Of a stretch of DNA of 64,000 nucleotides, positions 37,537-48,401 are shown piece by piece. The stretch comes from Erwinia persicina NBRC 102418 (lineage in GTDB: Bacteria > Pseudomonadota > Gammaproteobacteria > Enterobacterales > Enterobacteriaceae). Numbering within the stretch: position 1 is the stretch's first letter; each line of letters begins with the position of its first letter. The stretch covers positions 62,001-126,000 of the forward strand of contig NZ_BCTN01000014.1 in assembly GCF_001571305.1 (NCBI RefSeq), given 5' to 3'. A program made the translations under genes and the position numbers. A model generated the notes under the pieces. That model saw only the letters and a list, made by a program, of their open reading frames with translations. It did not search any database and had not been told where the DNA came from.

Positions 37537-37571
37537 AAAAAAAAACCGCCGGATAGTTGGCGGTTTTTTTT
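37537..37571. terminator. Bidirectional terminator between the thiolase and aldo/keto reductase genes
   Basis: A-run, AACCGCC, 8-base loop, GGCGGTT, T-run. The form is correct on both strands, closing the eight-gene operon on the plus strand and the aldo/keto reductase on the minus strand. Confidence 0.9.
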
Positions 37572-37588
37572 ACTGGCTCATTAGATGG

Positions 37589-38587
37589 TTAAGCATTAAC
37601 GCCTTTCATCCCTTCTTCGGAATAACGGCTACCTTTAATCGAAATCGTTCTGTGAATATTATTCAGCGCCACGACATCTGACGCTTCCAGTACCAGATCG
37701 GCAGCGGCAGCATTCTCTGCCAGATAATTTACATTCTTGGTTCCGGGGACAGGCACCGTTTTATCATACTGCGCCAGTAACCATGCCAGCGCAATCTGCC
37801 CCGACGTGCAGTGGTACTTTTGCGTGAGCGGTGCAATAGCGTCTAACAGCTTAAGATTATGATCGATATTATCCTGCTGAAAACGCGCGTTGTTCCGGCG
37901 GAAGTCCCCTTCCGGGAAGTCCGCGTTCTTCAGATATTTACCCGTCAGAAAACCCCGGCCCAGCGGCGAATAGGGCACTAACCCAATCCCCAGCGACTTC
38001 ACCATCGGCAAAATGCTCTCTTCAATATCGCGCGTCCACAGCGAGTATTCGGTTTGCAGCGCCGTCACTGGAAACACGGCGTGCGCTTTTTGCAGGGTGG
38101 CAGCAGAGACTTCGCACAGCCCGATATGACCAATTTTCCCTTCCTGCACCAGGCGGGACAAACAGTGCATACTCTCTTCAATGTCTGCCTCTTTATCCAC
38201 GCGGTGAAGATAGAAAAGGTCTATTTTTTCCACGCCCAGACGCTGTAAAGATTCATGGCAGCAGCGAACAATATAATCCGGGTGATTATTTATTTTTCGC
38301 GCATAGGCAGCATCAGGATCGCGGTCGATGCCACATTTAGTGGCCACTTTAAACTGACTGCGCGTATGAGGATCAAGCTGGGCTAAAAAATGGCCGATAA
38401 GCCGCTCGTTATGACCCCGCCCGTATAAATTTGCACTATCAATGAAGTTCACGCCCGCATTCGCCAGTTGGCCGAGCAGTGCCAGAGACTGACTGTCGTC
38501 TGTTTCACCGTAAAATTCACTCAGCCCCATCGCACCGTAGCCGATAGCACTTACGCTCAGATCCTGACCCAGCTGTCTTGTTTTCAT
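37589..38587 (-). CDS. Aldo/keto reductase
   Basis: A 332-residue NADPH-dependent aldo/keto reductase of the YajO/Tas-like or plant-AKR13 type. It starts MKTRQLGQDLSVSAIGYGAM; the tetrad is Asp50/Tyr55 (FIDSANLYG), Lys84 (VATKCG) and His in LFYLHRVD. PGTKNVNYLAEN is the cofactor-binding C-terminal segment. It is convergent with the eight-gene operon, so it may or may not belong to that pathway. A reductase would complete a butenolide-to-butyrolactone route, but this is speculation. Confidence 0.9.
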   Translation of the reverse strand: MKTRQLGQDLSVSAIGYGAMGLSEFYGETDDSQSLALLGQLANAGVNFIDSANLYGRGHNERLIGHFLAQLDPHTRSQFKVATKCGIDRDPDAAYARKINNHPDYIVRCCHESLQRLGVEKIDLFYLHRVDKEADIEESMHCLSRLVQEGKIGHIGLCEVSAATLQKAHAVFPVTALQTEYSLWTRDIEESILPMVKSLGIGLVPYSPLGRGFLTGKYLKNADFPEGDFRRNNARFQQDNIDHNLKLLDAIAPLTQKYHCTSGQIALAWLLAQYDKTVPVPGTKNVNYLAENAAAADLVLEASDVVALNNIHRTISIKGSRYSEEGMKGVNA

Positions 38588-38758
38588 AACCCCTCCATAA
38601 AATGAAATCGTATTCTTTCATGGTTGAGTGATGCGCTGAATTTCAAACCAGGCGATACCTTTTAGGTATCATCGCTGCGGGCAAACAGCGGTAGGAAGAA
38701 AGTCGCTGACAGGGTAAACTATTCCCTTACTTTATTATGGATTTACTTGAGGATGATA

Positions 38759-39097
38759 ATGGAAACTTTACCTCCCTGCCCAAAATGTCACTCAGAATAC
38801 AGCTGGCAGGATGGCGCAATGCTGAACTGCCCCGAGTGCGGACATGTCTGGGCTGACGGCGCAGATGCAGCCACCGAGGATATGCTGATGGTGAAAGATG
38901 CCAACGGTAATCTGCTGGCCGATGGCGACAGCGTCACGGTGATTAAAGACCTCAAGGTCAAAGGCAGTTCCACGCCGCTGAAGATGGGCACGAAAGTGAA
39001 GAGTATTCGCCTGGTGGAAGGCGACCATAACATCGACTGCAAAATCGATGGCTTTGGTCCCATGAAGCTGAAGTCTGAGTTTGTGAAAAAGAACTGA
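38759..39097 (+). CDS. yjdM: PhnA/YjdM family zinc-ribbon protein
   Basis: A 112-residue protein with an N-terminal zinc ribbon ([16 protein letters not shown]) and the highly conserved C-terminal domain [20 protein letters not shown] to [10 protein letters not shown] of PhnA/YjdM. The physiological role is unclear despite the historic phosphonate link. The ATG at 38759 follows GAGG by 6 bases; two in-frame upstream codons lack a ribosome site. Confidence 0.92.
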   Translation: METLPPCPKCHSEYSWQDGAMLNCPECGHVWADGADAATEDMLMVKDANGNLLADGDSVTVIKDLKVKGSSTPLKMGTKVKSIRLVEGDHNIDCKIDGFGPMKLKSEFVKKN

Positions 39098-39102
39098 TCC
39101 CG

Positions 39103-39126
39103 GCCAGTAGCCGCCGCGCTACTGGC
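39103..39126 (+). terminator. Hairpin after yjdM
   Basis: GCCAGTAGC and GCTACTGGC (9-bp stem, 6-base loop) begin 5 bases after the stop, followed by ACTCTCTTTG. The T-run is weak but placement fits a terminator. Confidence 0.6.
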
Positions 39127-39250
39127 ACTCTCTTTGCCCACCTGATTTGCCCTCACGTCTGAAACTGCTAGTATCACAAGGCACAATCTTCATGTGTTAA
39201 GGGCGTGCGGCGCTCAACGGACCGCCTCAATATTTCCCCAGGGGGGCAGA

Positions 39251-40618
39251 GTGAATAAGACGTTAGGCGTGTTTTTCCCGCTTTATACCACGACGCTGTT
39301 AATGCTGCTCGGCTCCGGGCTGCTGACCACCTACGTATCGCTACGACTGACCTCGGCCCATGTGTCCGGAGGGTTGATCGGGGCGATTATTGCTGCCAAC
39401 TACATTGGCCTGGTCATCGGTGGCAAAGTCGGCCACTTTCTGATTGCCCGCGTCGGCCACATTCGCACCTATGTCTCCTGTGCCGGCATCATTACCGCCG
39501 CGGTGCTGTGCCACGGGTTAACCGGGTTTATCCCGGTCTGGGTCGGCCTGCGGTTGATTATCGGCCTGTGTATGATGTGCCAGTATATGGTGCTGGAAAG
39601 CTGGCTCAACGATCAGTCTGAATCGGAACAGCGCGGCAAAGTCTTTGGCTGCTATATGGTAGCGACCTATCTTGGCATGTCACTCGGGCAGGTGGTGCTG
39701 ATGCTGCAAACCGACCTTGGCCTGAGTACATTACTGCTGATCGCACTCTGCTTTTCACTCTGCCTGGTGCCTATTGCGCTGACTACACGTACGCACGCCC
39801 GTCAGCTTTCTCCCGCCCCGATGGAGCTGCGTTATTTCGTTGGCGCTATCCCGAAGGTGCTGGCTACCACGCTGGCCATTGGAATGCTGGTCGGCTCTTT
39901 TTACGGCCTTGCGCCCGTATACGCCAGCCAGCAACAGCTCACAACCGGGCAAACCGGTCTCTTTATGGCTATCGCTATTTTTGCCGGGCTGGTGGCGCAG
40001 TTCCCGCTCAGCTGGCTGTCTGACCGCTATAACCGAACCCTGTTGATGCGCCTGAATGCCATTGTGCTGATTGTTGCCGCGCTGCCGCTGGCGATCCTGC
40101 CGCAGATCAGTTTTTCGCTGCTGCTGGTGCTCGGCTTCGTTGTCAGTATGCTGCAATTTTCACTCTACCCGCTGGCGGTAGCACTGGCCAATGACCTGGT
40201 TGAACCGGAACGACGTGTATCACTGGCCGCGTGTCTGCTGATGGCCTTTGGCGTGGGAGCCAGTATCGGACCGTTAGTGGTGGGGCTGCTGATGGAACCG
40301 CTGGGCGGCAATACCCTGTACGCCTTTTTTGCCCTGTGCGGACTGATGATTGTGGGTCTGAGCAGAACAGTGAAAGAAGATGCGGCACAGTTCGTGGAGG
40401 ATGCACCGGTTCCCCATATTGCGATGCCAGACAGCCTGATGAGTTCTCCGCTGTCTCCTGCACTGAATCCCGCATTCGATGAGCAGATGATCGAGGAAAC
40501 CATGCCGTCATTTGACAGTGAGACTGAAAGTGAGGCGGAAGAGGAAGAAACCCCGCCATTACAGGGTGCCGACCCCGATGAAGAGACCGGTCTGAAGAAA
40601 GCCTGGGAAAGGCTGTAA
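39251..40618 (+). CDS. MFS transporter, YcaD-like, with acidic C-terminal tail
   Basis: A 455-residue inner-membrane protein with 12 hydrophobic helices over the first ~380 residues (SGLLTTYVSLRL, MMCQYMVLESWLNDQSESEQ, FYGLAPVYASQQQL), resembling the YcaD subgroup of MFS. The last ~70 residues form an acidic, proline-containing cytoplasmic tail (ETESEAEEEETPP) absent from E. coli YcaD. The GTG at 39251 is selected because GGGGGG-type purines precede it and the first helix begins there; a longer frame from 39194 adds 19 unlikely residues. The substrate is unknown. Confidence 0.84.
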   Translation: MNKTLGVFFPLYTTTLLMLLGSGLLTTYVSLRLTSAHVSGGLIGAIIAANYIGLVIGGKVGHFLIARVGHIRTYVSCAGIITAAVLCHGLTGFIPVWVGLRLIIGLCMMCQYMVLESWLNDQSESEQRGKVFGCYMVATYLGMSLGQVVLMLQTDLGLSTLLLIALCFSLCLVPIALTTRTHARQLSPAPMELRYFVGAIPKVLATTLAIGMLVGSFYGLAPVYASQQQLTTGQTGLFMAIAIFAGLVAQFPLSWLSDRYNRTLLMRLNAIVLIVAALPLAILPQISFSLLLVLGFVVSMLQFSLYPLAVALANDLVEPERRVSLAACLLMAFGVGASIGPLVVGLLMEPLGGNTLYAFFALCGLMIVGLSRTVKEDAAQFVEDAPVPHIAMPDSLMSSPLSPALNPAFDEQMIEETMPSFDSETESEAEEEETPPLQGADPDEETGLKKAWERL

Positions 40619-40920
40619 GCGATCAGGTTTAACGAACGCCTTCTCTGAAAATCCCCGTTGCAGCTAAGTCGGTTGGAACGCAGCAAACCTGCGATTCCCC
40701 CGACTTAGGCTCACTTTTCCAGTTTTACGTATTTATACTTAAGAAATTCAGCATGATAACGGCATGTCGAGGAACGATGTCACCCACAAGCTGTGCGGGC
40801 GGGCAAAAAAACGAGCAAACAGGGAAGCCCCTTATGTCACGTCTTATTAGCCAGTATCAACATAACACGCTGTTGTGCAGATATTAATGACTTCAGCGAG
40901 CCCTGTTAGTCCTTCAGAAC
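40619..40920. other. Gene-free stretch with a nested hairpin
   Basis: 302 bases between the MFS gene and the convergent regulator gene. No open frame here has a ribosome site or family resemblance. The notable content is the long hairpin at 40664-40708 (listed separately). The right part is AT-rich and leads into the regulator 3' end. Confidence 0.5.
40664..40708. repeat. Long nested inverted repeat downstream of the MFS gene
   Basis: CTAAGTCGG (40664-40672) pairs with CCGACTTAG (40700-40708). Inside, GGAA-CGCAG pairs with CTGCG-A-TTCC (one bulged A) around a CAAAC loop. The symmetric outer and inner stems suggest a structured RNA end, a transcription barrier or a dispersed repeat. No T-run directly follows. 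Confidence 0.5.
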
Positions 40921-41565
40921 TTAAATTAAACCCTGGGCATAAGCATAACGAATCAACTCAATGTTTGATGAAACACCCAGCCGTCGCATTGCATTATATT
41001 TTTGCGTGGAAATGGTGCTTATCGTTCTGTTCTGTCGCTGTGCAATTTCAGACAAGGTATATCCGGAAGAAAACAGTCTAATTACCTCTAACTCTTTTGG
41101 GGTAAGTGGACTTCCTTTCTCCTGACCTTTTACCAGGTAGTTCTTAATGTATCTTAAAGAGGATGAAAAATAATATCCAGACTGAGTAGTAATATGTTGA
41201 CACGCCTGTAAGGTTTCTTCAACCGGGTCAGCTTTGCTAATAATTGACTTAACACCATAATCACAGGCACCTCTGAGAATTGCTGTATTATTTTGTGATG
41301 TCAAAAGAATCACTTTCACATCAGGAAAGCGCCCCTGTAACGCGCGAAGCTTGGTAAAACCATCCATTGCTGAACGATCGGAGCTCAATGAAAAATCAGT
41401 AATGACGATATCCGTTGGTGCAGAAGCCAAAACCGCAAGCAAACTCTTTCCACAAACCGTTTCACTGGTTATGGAAAAGCGATCGCTATTTGCTAAAAGC
41501 ATTTTTATTGAATTAATGATATGCGGGTGGTCGTCAGAGATAGCCACTGTGTATCTGTTGTACAT
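40921..41565 (-). CDS. Orphan RcsB-like response regulator
   Basis: A 214-residue NarL/FixJ-class regulator. The receiver domain (residues 1-~125) has the acidic pair SDDHP and the phospho-acceptor Asp in IVITDFSL. The C-terminal LuxR-type helix-turn-helix (LTPKELEVIRLFSSGYTLSEIA, then STQKYNAMRRLGV) closely follows RcsB. The ATG at 41565 follows GGAGG. No histidine kinase is adjacent. It may pair with RcsB, be fed by a distant kinase, or act unphosphorylated. Coding and flanking DNA are AT-rich, suggesting acquisition. Targets are unknown. Confidence 0.86.
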   Translation of the reverse strand: MYNRYTVAISDDHPHIINSIKMLLANSDRFSITSETVCGKSLLAVLASAPTDIVITDFSLSSDRSAMDGFTKLRALQGRFPDVKVILLTSQNNTAILRGACDYGVKSIISKADPVEETLQACQHITTQSGYYFSSSLRYIKNYLVKGQEKGSPLTPKELEVIRLFSSGYTLSEIAQRQNRTISTISTQKYNAMRRLGVSSNIELIRYAYAQGLI

Positions 41566-41977
41566 ACATCCTCCATGTGGGTTTTCATCCCGAATCAATA
41601 AACGAACTATTAAAGATCGAATACGAAAATTATCTTAATTGCGAGATATACGTCATGGCAAGCATTTGCGTTAAATAAACAAACATGACACGCGCATGGG
41701 GCTATAAAAGAATGAAAAAACCCTAAAAAAGAGTCGCCAATCATCACAACTCATAAAATTACGATAATTTTAAATTAATATTGACTAATAAACGATTTCA
41801 AAAACACTTATCATTTATTTACGCAATTAAAATTCACAGAAAGAACCATCACGTTAAGAAGACACGTACGAATACCTTTTGAAGAAAATTTGTCATCAAA
41901 ATCCCCCCTGCGAAAATTTCAGTCGCCGTTTGGGCCTGAACCCCTTAGCATTGCCGCCAGGTTTTGAGGAGAAGGCT
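41566..41977. promoter_or_regulatory. AT-rich divergent region between the RcsB-like gene and yicG
   Basis: 412 bases, strongly AT-rich between about 41600 and 41880, with TTGACT at 41781 as a possible -35 for yicG but no convincing -10 at standard spacing. No gene is evident. The length and composition suggest a regulated, possibly silenced (H-NS-type) promoter region, which is inference. Confidence 0.4.
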
Positions 41978-42595
41978 ATGCTACTCACTGTACTTTACAT
42001 CATCGGTATCACCGCAGAGTCCATGACCGGGGCGCTGGCCGCTGGCCGCCGTAAGATGGATATGTTTGGCGTTATCATCATCGCATCTGTTACTGCAATT
42101 GGTGGGGGATCGGTACGCGACATGCTGCTGGGCCATTATCCGCTTGGCTGGGTCAGGCACCCCGAATACATTATCATTGTGGCCGCTGCCGCCGTGATAA
42201 CCACGCTGGCTGCCCCGCTGATGCCGCACCTGCGCAAAGTTTTTCTGGTGCTGGATGCATTAGGTCTGGTGGTATTTTCCATCATTGGGGCTCAGGTTGC
42301 ACTGGATATGGGACATGCCGGGATCATTGCGGCTATCAGCGCGGTCGTCACCGGGGTCTTTGGCGGCGTACTTCGCGATATGTTCTGTAATCGCATTCCT
42401 CTGGTTTTTCAGAAGGAGCTTTACGCCGGGATCGCCTTCGCCTCCGGCTGGGTTTATATCCTTCTGCTGAAAACGACGATGGCAACCGAAACCGTTATTA
42501 TCATCACGTTATTCGCCGGGTTTAGCGCGCGTCTTTTAGCACTGCGTTTCAAACTGGGACTACCGGTATTCAATTACCCCCACGGTGACCACTAG
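41978..42595 (+). CDS. yicG: YicG, TRIC-type cation channel family protein
   Basis: A 205-residue inner-membrane protein of the UPF0126/TRIC family: two repeats of three helices each containing a glycine-rich [11 protein letters not shown] / [10 protein letters not shown] motif. Bacterial TRIC homologues form trimeric cation channels. The ATG at 41978 follows GAGGAGAAGGCT and gives the E. coli length; the frame extends 33 codons upstream without support. It marks the return to the conserved backbone. Stop abuts the convergent ligB stop. Confidence 0.94.
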   Translation: MLLTVLYIIGITAESMTGALAAGRRKMDMFGVIIIASVTAIGGGSVRDMLLGHYPLGWVRHPEYIIIVAAAAVITTLAAPLMPHLRKVFLVLDALGLVVFSIIGAQVALDMGHAGIIAAISAVVTGVFGGVLRDMFCNRIPLVFQKELYAGIAFASGWVYILLLKTTMATETVIIITLFAGFSARLLALRFKLGLPVFNYPHGDH

Positions 42596-44335
<1,740 letters not shown>

Positions 44336-44517
44336 TCATCTGGGAAACGGCTTCAGAACTTCCGCTTTCATCCCACATCAGCTGGCAATAATTTGCGGGA
44401 TGCTGTCTGTTTTTTAGAAAAAACGGGTTAACACACCCTAAACGCTGCATGACAGGCTGCACCTGTGTATACTGTGCAGGAAGTAGACTCCGCTTTATTG
44501 GCATATCAAGAATAATC

Positions 44518-45141
44518 ATGGCTCAAGGCACACTTTTTATTATTTCCGCCCCCAGCGGCGCGGGTAAATCCAGCCTGATTCAGGCACTGTTAAAAACGCA
44601 ACCGCTGTACGATACCCAGGTCTCTATCTCACACACCACGCGTGGCGTCCGGCCCGGTGAAAATCATGGAGAGCATTACTACTTCGTCAATCACGACGAG
44701 TTCCGCTCCATGATCAGTGAAGATGCGTTTCTCGAACATGCTGAAGTGTTCGGTAATTATTACGGAACCTCGCGTAAGGCGATTGAGCAGGTGCTGTCGA
44801 CCGGCGTTGATGTGTTTCTTGATATCGACTGGCAGGGTGCAAAACAGATTCGTGAGAAAATGCCGTCCGCACGTAGCATTTTTGTGCTGCCACCGTCGAA
44901 GGACGAACTGGACCGCCGCCTGCGAGGGCGCGGCCAGGACAGCGAAGAAGTGATCGCTAAACGTATGGCGCAGGCCGTTGCAGAAATGAGTCATTACGCA
45001 GAGTACGACTATCTGATTGTGAATGATGATTTCGACCTGGCGCTGTCCGACCTGAAAAATATTATTCGCGCAGAGCGTTTGCGCATGGCTCGTCAAAAAG
45101 CCCGTCATGATGCTTTAATCAGCAAACTATTGGCAGACTGA
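44518..45141 (+). CDS. gmk: Guanylate kinase
   Basis: A 207-residue enzyme phosphorylating GMP to GDP. It has the P-loop [12 protein letters not shown], the GMP-binding [11 protein letters not shown] and YYFVNHDEF, and [14 protein letters not shown] 44518 gives the exact family length; a longer frame from 44449 is discarded. It heads the gmk-rpoZ-spoT-trmH-recG group, divergent from ligB. Confidence 0.97.
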   Translation: MAQGTLFIISAPSGAGKSSLIQALLKTQPLYDTQVSISHTTRGVRPGENHGEHYYFVNHDEFRSMISEDAFLEHAEVFGNYYGTSRKAIEQVLSTGVDVFLDIDWQGAKQIREKMPSARSIFVLPPSKDELDRRLRGRGQDSEEVIAKRMAQAVAEMSHYAEYDYLIVNDDFDLALSDLKNIIRAERLRMARQKARHDALISKLLAD

Positions 45142-45197
45142 GGACAACTCAGTATGATGCCCAGTCATTTCGTCACCACCCGTGGAGTATCACACTT

Positions 45198-45473
45198 ATG
45201 GCACGCGTAACCGTACAGGACGCAGTAGAAAAAATTGGTAACCGTTTTGACCTGGTTCTGGTAGCAGCACGTCGCGCACGTCAGATGCAGGTTGGCGGCA
45301 AAGACCCACTGGTTCCGGAAGAGAACGACAAATCTACCGTTATCGCGCTGCGTGAAATCGAAGAAGGCCTGATCACTAATCAGATCCTCGACGTTCGCGA
45401 TCGCCAGGAGCAGCAAGAGCAGGAAGCCGCTGAAATGCAGGCTGTTACCGCTATTGCTGAAGGTCGTCGTTAA
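45198..45473 (+). CDS. rpoZ: RNA polymerase omega subunit
   Basis: A 91-residue protein, [20 protein letters not shown] at the N-terminus and [13 protein letters not shown] in the C-terminal tail, typical of omega. It helps beta-prime assembly and forms part of a ppGpp-binding site, consistent with its place directly upstream of spoT. Confidence 0.97.
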   Translation: MARVTVQDAVEKIGNRFDLVLVAARRARQMQVGGKDPLVPEENDKSTVIALREIEEGLITNQILDVRDRQEQQEQEAAEMQAVTAIAEGRR

Positions 45474-45492
45474 TTCGCTTTGAAGGCCCGCC

Positions 45493-47619
45493 TTGTATCT
45501 GTTTGAAAGCCTCAATCAGCTGATTGAAAGATACTTGCCTGAGGAGCAAATAAAGCGCCTCAAGCAAGCTTACCTTGTCGCACGTGATGCTCACGAGGGA
45601 CAGTCACGCTCCAGCGGTGAGCCTTACATCACCCATCCGGTTGCCGTAGCCTGTATCCTGGCTGAAATGAAGCTCGACCATGAAACACTGATGGCCGCCC
45701 TTCTGCACGACGTTATCGAAGACACCCCTGCCACCTACCAGGATATGGAACAGCTGTTTGGTCAGACTGTTGCGGAACTGGTAGAAGGGGTTTCCAAACT
45801 CGATAAGCTGAAATTCCGCGACAAAAAAGAAGCGCAGGCTGAAAACTTCCGCAAGATGATCATGGCGATGGTGCAGGATATCCGCGTCATTTTGATCAAG
45901 CTGGCTGACCGTACGCATAACATGCGTACTCTGGGTGCGTTGCGTCCCGATAAAAAGCGCCGCATTGCCCAGGAAACCCTCGAAATTTACAGCCCGCTGG
46001 CACATCGTCTGGGTATTCACCACCTTAAAACCGAGCTGGAAGAACTGGGCTTTGAAGCTCTGTATCCGAACCGCTATCGCGTGATTAAGGAAGTGGTGAA
46101 AGCGGCACGCGGCAACCGTAAGGAGATGATTCAAAAAATCCTTTCCGAAATTGACGGTCGTCTCGAAGAAGCTGGCATTACCCGTCGCGTCAGCGGACGT
46201 GAGAAGCACCTCTACTCCATCTACTGCAAAATGCACCTGAAAGAGCAGCGATTCCATTCCATTATGGATATCTACGCTTTCCGGGTCATTGTGCGTGATG
46301 TCGATACCTGCTACCGCGTACTGGGCCAGATGCACAGTCTGTACAAGCCGCGCCCTGGCCGGGTCAAAGACTATATTGCGATCCCCAAGGCCAACGGCTA
46401 TCAGTCCCTGCACACCTCAATGATCGGCCCGCACGGCGTGCCGGTTGAGGTACAGATTCGTACCGAAGATATGGATCAAATGGCAGAGATGGGGGTCGCC
46501 GCGCACTGGGCTTATAAAGAGCAGGGCGAAAGCAGCACCACGGCACAGATCCGCGCCCAGCGCTGGTTACAGAGCCTGCTTGAGCTGCAACAGAGCGCCG
46601 GCAGTTCGTTTGAATTTATCGAAAGCGTTAAATCCGACCTGTTCCCGGATGAAATTTACGTCTTCACTCCGGAAGGGCGTATTGTCGAACTCCCTGCCGG
46701 TGCGACACCGGTGGACTTCGCCTATGCCGTCCATACCGATATCGGTCATGCCTGCGTCGGCGCACGCGTCGATCGCCAGCCTTATCCGCTGTCGCAGTCG
46801 CTGACCAGTGGCCAGACCGTAGAAATTATTACCGCACCGGGTGCCCGCCCGAATGCGGCGTGGCTGAACTTTGTTGTCAGTTCCAAAGCGCGCGCCAAGA
46901 TCCGCCAACTGCTGAAAAATCTCAAACGCGATGACTCGGTCAGCCTGGGCCGTCGCCTGCTCAATCACGCTCTGGGCGGCAGCCGCAAGCTGGCCGAAAT
47001 TCCAGAAGCTAACGTTCAGCATGAGCTGGAGCGTATGAAGCTGGCCACGCTGGACGATCTGCTGGCTGAAATTGGCCTTGGCAATGCGATGAGCGTGGTG
47101 GTGGCGAAAAACCTGCAGCAGAGTGACCAGAGTACGGCGCCAGCAACGGGCACGTCCCCTGCCAGCGGAGCACGCAGCAAGCTGCCAATCAAAGGTGCCG
47201 ATGGCGTCCTGATCACCTTCGCCAAATGTTGCCGTCCCATTCCCGGTGACCCGATTGTGGCGCACGTCAGCCCGGGCAAAGGCCTGGTGGTACACCATGA
47301 ATCCTGTCGTAATATTCGCGGTTACCAGAAAGAGCCTGAGAAATACATGGCGGTAGAGTGGGATAAGGTAACCGAGCAGGAGTTCGTGGCTGAAATTAAG
47401 GTGGATATGTTTAACCACCAGGGCGCGCTCGCTAACCTGACGGCGGCCATCAACACCGCGGGTTCCAATATTCAGAGCCTGAACACCGAAGAGAAAGACG
47501 GTCGTGTGTACAGCGCCTTTATCCGTCTGACGGCACGCGATCGCGTTCATCTGGCGAATATCATGCGTAAAATTCGCGTGATGCCGGATGTGATCAAGGT
47601 GCACCGCAACCGCAATTAA
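45493..47619 (+). CDS. spoT: Bifunctional (p)ppGpp synthetase/hydrolase SpoT
   Basis: A 708-residue protein with an HD hydrolase domain (HPVAVACILAEMKLD, ALLHDVIEDTPAT, KLADRTHNMRTL), a RelA/SpoT synthetase domain (RVSGREKHLYSIYCKM, FRVIVRD), TGS (YVFTPEGRIVELPAGATPVD), a conserved zinc-finger-like region (FAKCCRPIPGDPI) and a C-terminal ACT domain. The start is TTG at 45493, as in E. coli, 19 bases after rpoZ. It adjusts the alarmone level in response to carbon and fatty-acid starvation. Confidence 0.97.
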   Translation: MYLFESLNQLIERYLPEEQIKRLKQAYLVARDAHEGQSRSSGEPYITHPVAVACILAEMKLDHETLMAALLHDVIEDTPATYQDMEQLFGQTVAELVEGVSKLDKLKFRDKKEAQAENFRKMIMAMVQDIRVILIKLADRTHNMRTLGALRPDKKRRIAQETLEIYSPLAHRLGIHHLKTELEELGFEALYPNRYRVIKEVVKAARGNRKEMIQKILSEIDGRLEEAGITRRVSGREKHLYSIYCKMHLKEQRFHSIMDIYAFRVIVRDVDTCYRVLGQMHSLYKPRPGRVKDYIAIPKANGYQSLHTSMIGPHGVPVEVQIRTEDMDQMAEMGVAAHWAYKEQGESSTTAQIRAQRWLQSLLELQQSAGSSFEFIESVKSDLFPDEIYVFTPEGRIVELPAGATPVDFAYAVHTDIGHACVGARVDRQPYPLSQSLTSGQTVEIITAPGARPNAAWLNFVVSSKARAKIRQLLKNLKRDDSVSLGRRLLNHALGGSRKLAEIPEANVQHELERMKLATLDDLLAEIGLGNAMSVVVAKNLQQSDQSTAPATGTSPASGARSKLPIKGADGVLITFAKCCRPIPGDPIVAHVSPGKGLVVHHESCRNIRGYQKEPEKYMAVEWDKVTEQEFVAEIKVDMFNHQGALANLTAAINTAGSNIQSLNTEEKDGRVYSAFIRLTARDRVHLANIMRKIRVMPDVIKVHRNRN

Positions 47620-47622
47620 GTC

Positions 47623-47647
47623 AGAGACGGCGCCCCGCTCCGTCTCT
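47623..47647 (+). repeat. Hairpin between spoT and trmH
   Basis: AGAGACGG and CCGTCTCT (8-bp stem, 9-base loop) start 3 bases after the spoT stop. No T-run follows except TTGC; it may attenuate or stabilise the mRNA within the operon. Confidence 0.45.
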
Positions 47648-47705
47648 TGCTGCTCCCCGATCGCCGGTCTGACGGAATGACTAATTTATAGGGAGTCTGC
47701 TTCTC

Positions 47706-48401
47706 ATGAATGCTCAACGTTATGCCCGCATCCGCGCAATGCTTGCCGCCCGTCAGCATGACCTGACGGTCTGTATGGAGCAGGTGCACAAACCTCATAA
47801 CGTTTCCGCAGTGATCCGCACCGCTGACGCCGTTGGCGTGCATGAAGTCCACGCCGTATGGCCAGGCAGCCGTATGCGCACCATGGTCTCTTCCGCCGCA
47901 GGCAGCAACAGCTGGGTACAGGTGAAAACTCACCGGACCATATCGGATGCCGTTACCCATCTCAAAGATCAGAACATGCAGATTCTGGCTACCCACCTCT
48001 CTGACAAGGCCGTTGATTTTCGTGAAATCGACTACACCCGCCCCACCTGTATCTTAATGGGGCAGGAAAAAACCGGGATCACCCAGGAGGCGCTCGACCT
48101 CGCCGATCAGGATATTATCATTCCGATGATCGGGATGGTGCAGTCGCTGAATGTCTCTGTGGCATCAGCACTGATCCTCTATGAAGCCCAGCGCCAGCGG
48201 CAAAATGCCGGCATGTACCTGCGTGAGGAAAGCACACTGGACTATGCAGAGCAGCAGCGCCTGCTGTTCGAAGGGGGCTATCCGGTACTGGCCCGCGTAG
48301 CCAGGCATAAGGGACTGCCCTACCCGGAAATTAACGATCGGGGTGAAGTGGTGGCGGCGCCGGAATGGTGGGCCACCATGCAGTCGAAGGCGCATAAATA
48401 A
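47706..48401 (+). CDS. trmH: tRNA (guanosine(18)-2'-O)-methyltransferase
   Basis: A 231-residue SPOUT methyltransferase that 2'-O-methylates G18 in tRNA. It has the N-terminal QVHKPHNVSAVIRTADAVG (motif 1 with catalytic Arg), ILMGQEKTGIT (motif 2) and IPMIGMVQSLNVSVASALIL (motif 3 knot). Its TAA shares a base with the recG ATG (TAATG). Confidence 0.97.
   Translation: MNAQRYARIRAMLAARQHDLTVCMEQVHKPHNVSAVIRTADAVGVHEVHAVWPGSRMRTMVSSAAGSNSWVQVKTHRTISDAVTHLKDQNMQILATHLSDKAVDFREIDYTRPTCILMGQEKTGITQEALDLADQDIIIPMIGMVQSLNVSVASALILYEAQRQRQNAGMYLREESTLDYAEQQRLLFEGGYPVLARVARHKGLPYPEINDRGEVVAAPEWWATMQSKAHK

Noticed and set aside
46567..47604. 345-residue frame on the minus strand opposite spoT
   Set aside because: It lies wholly within the spoT coding region in antisense, with histidine/glutamine-rich low-complexity sequence typical of antisense shadows and no family resemblance.
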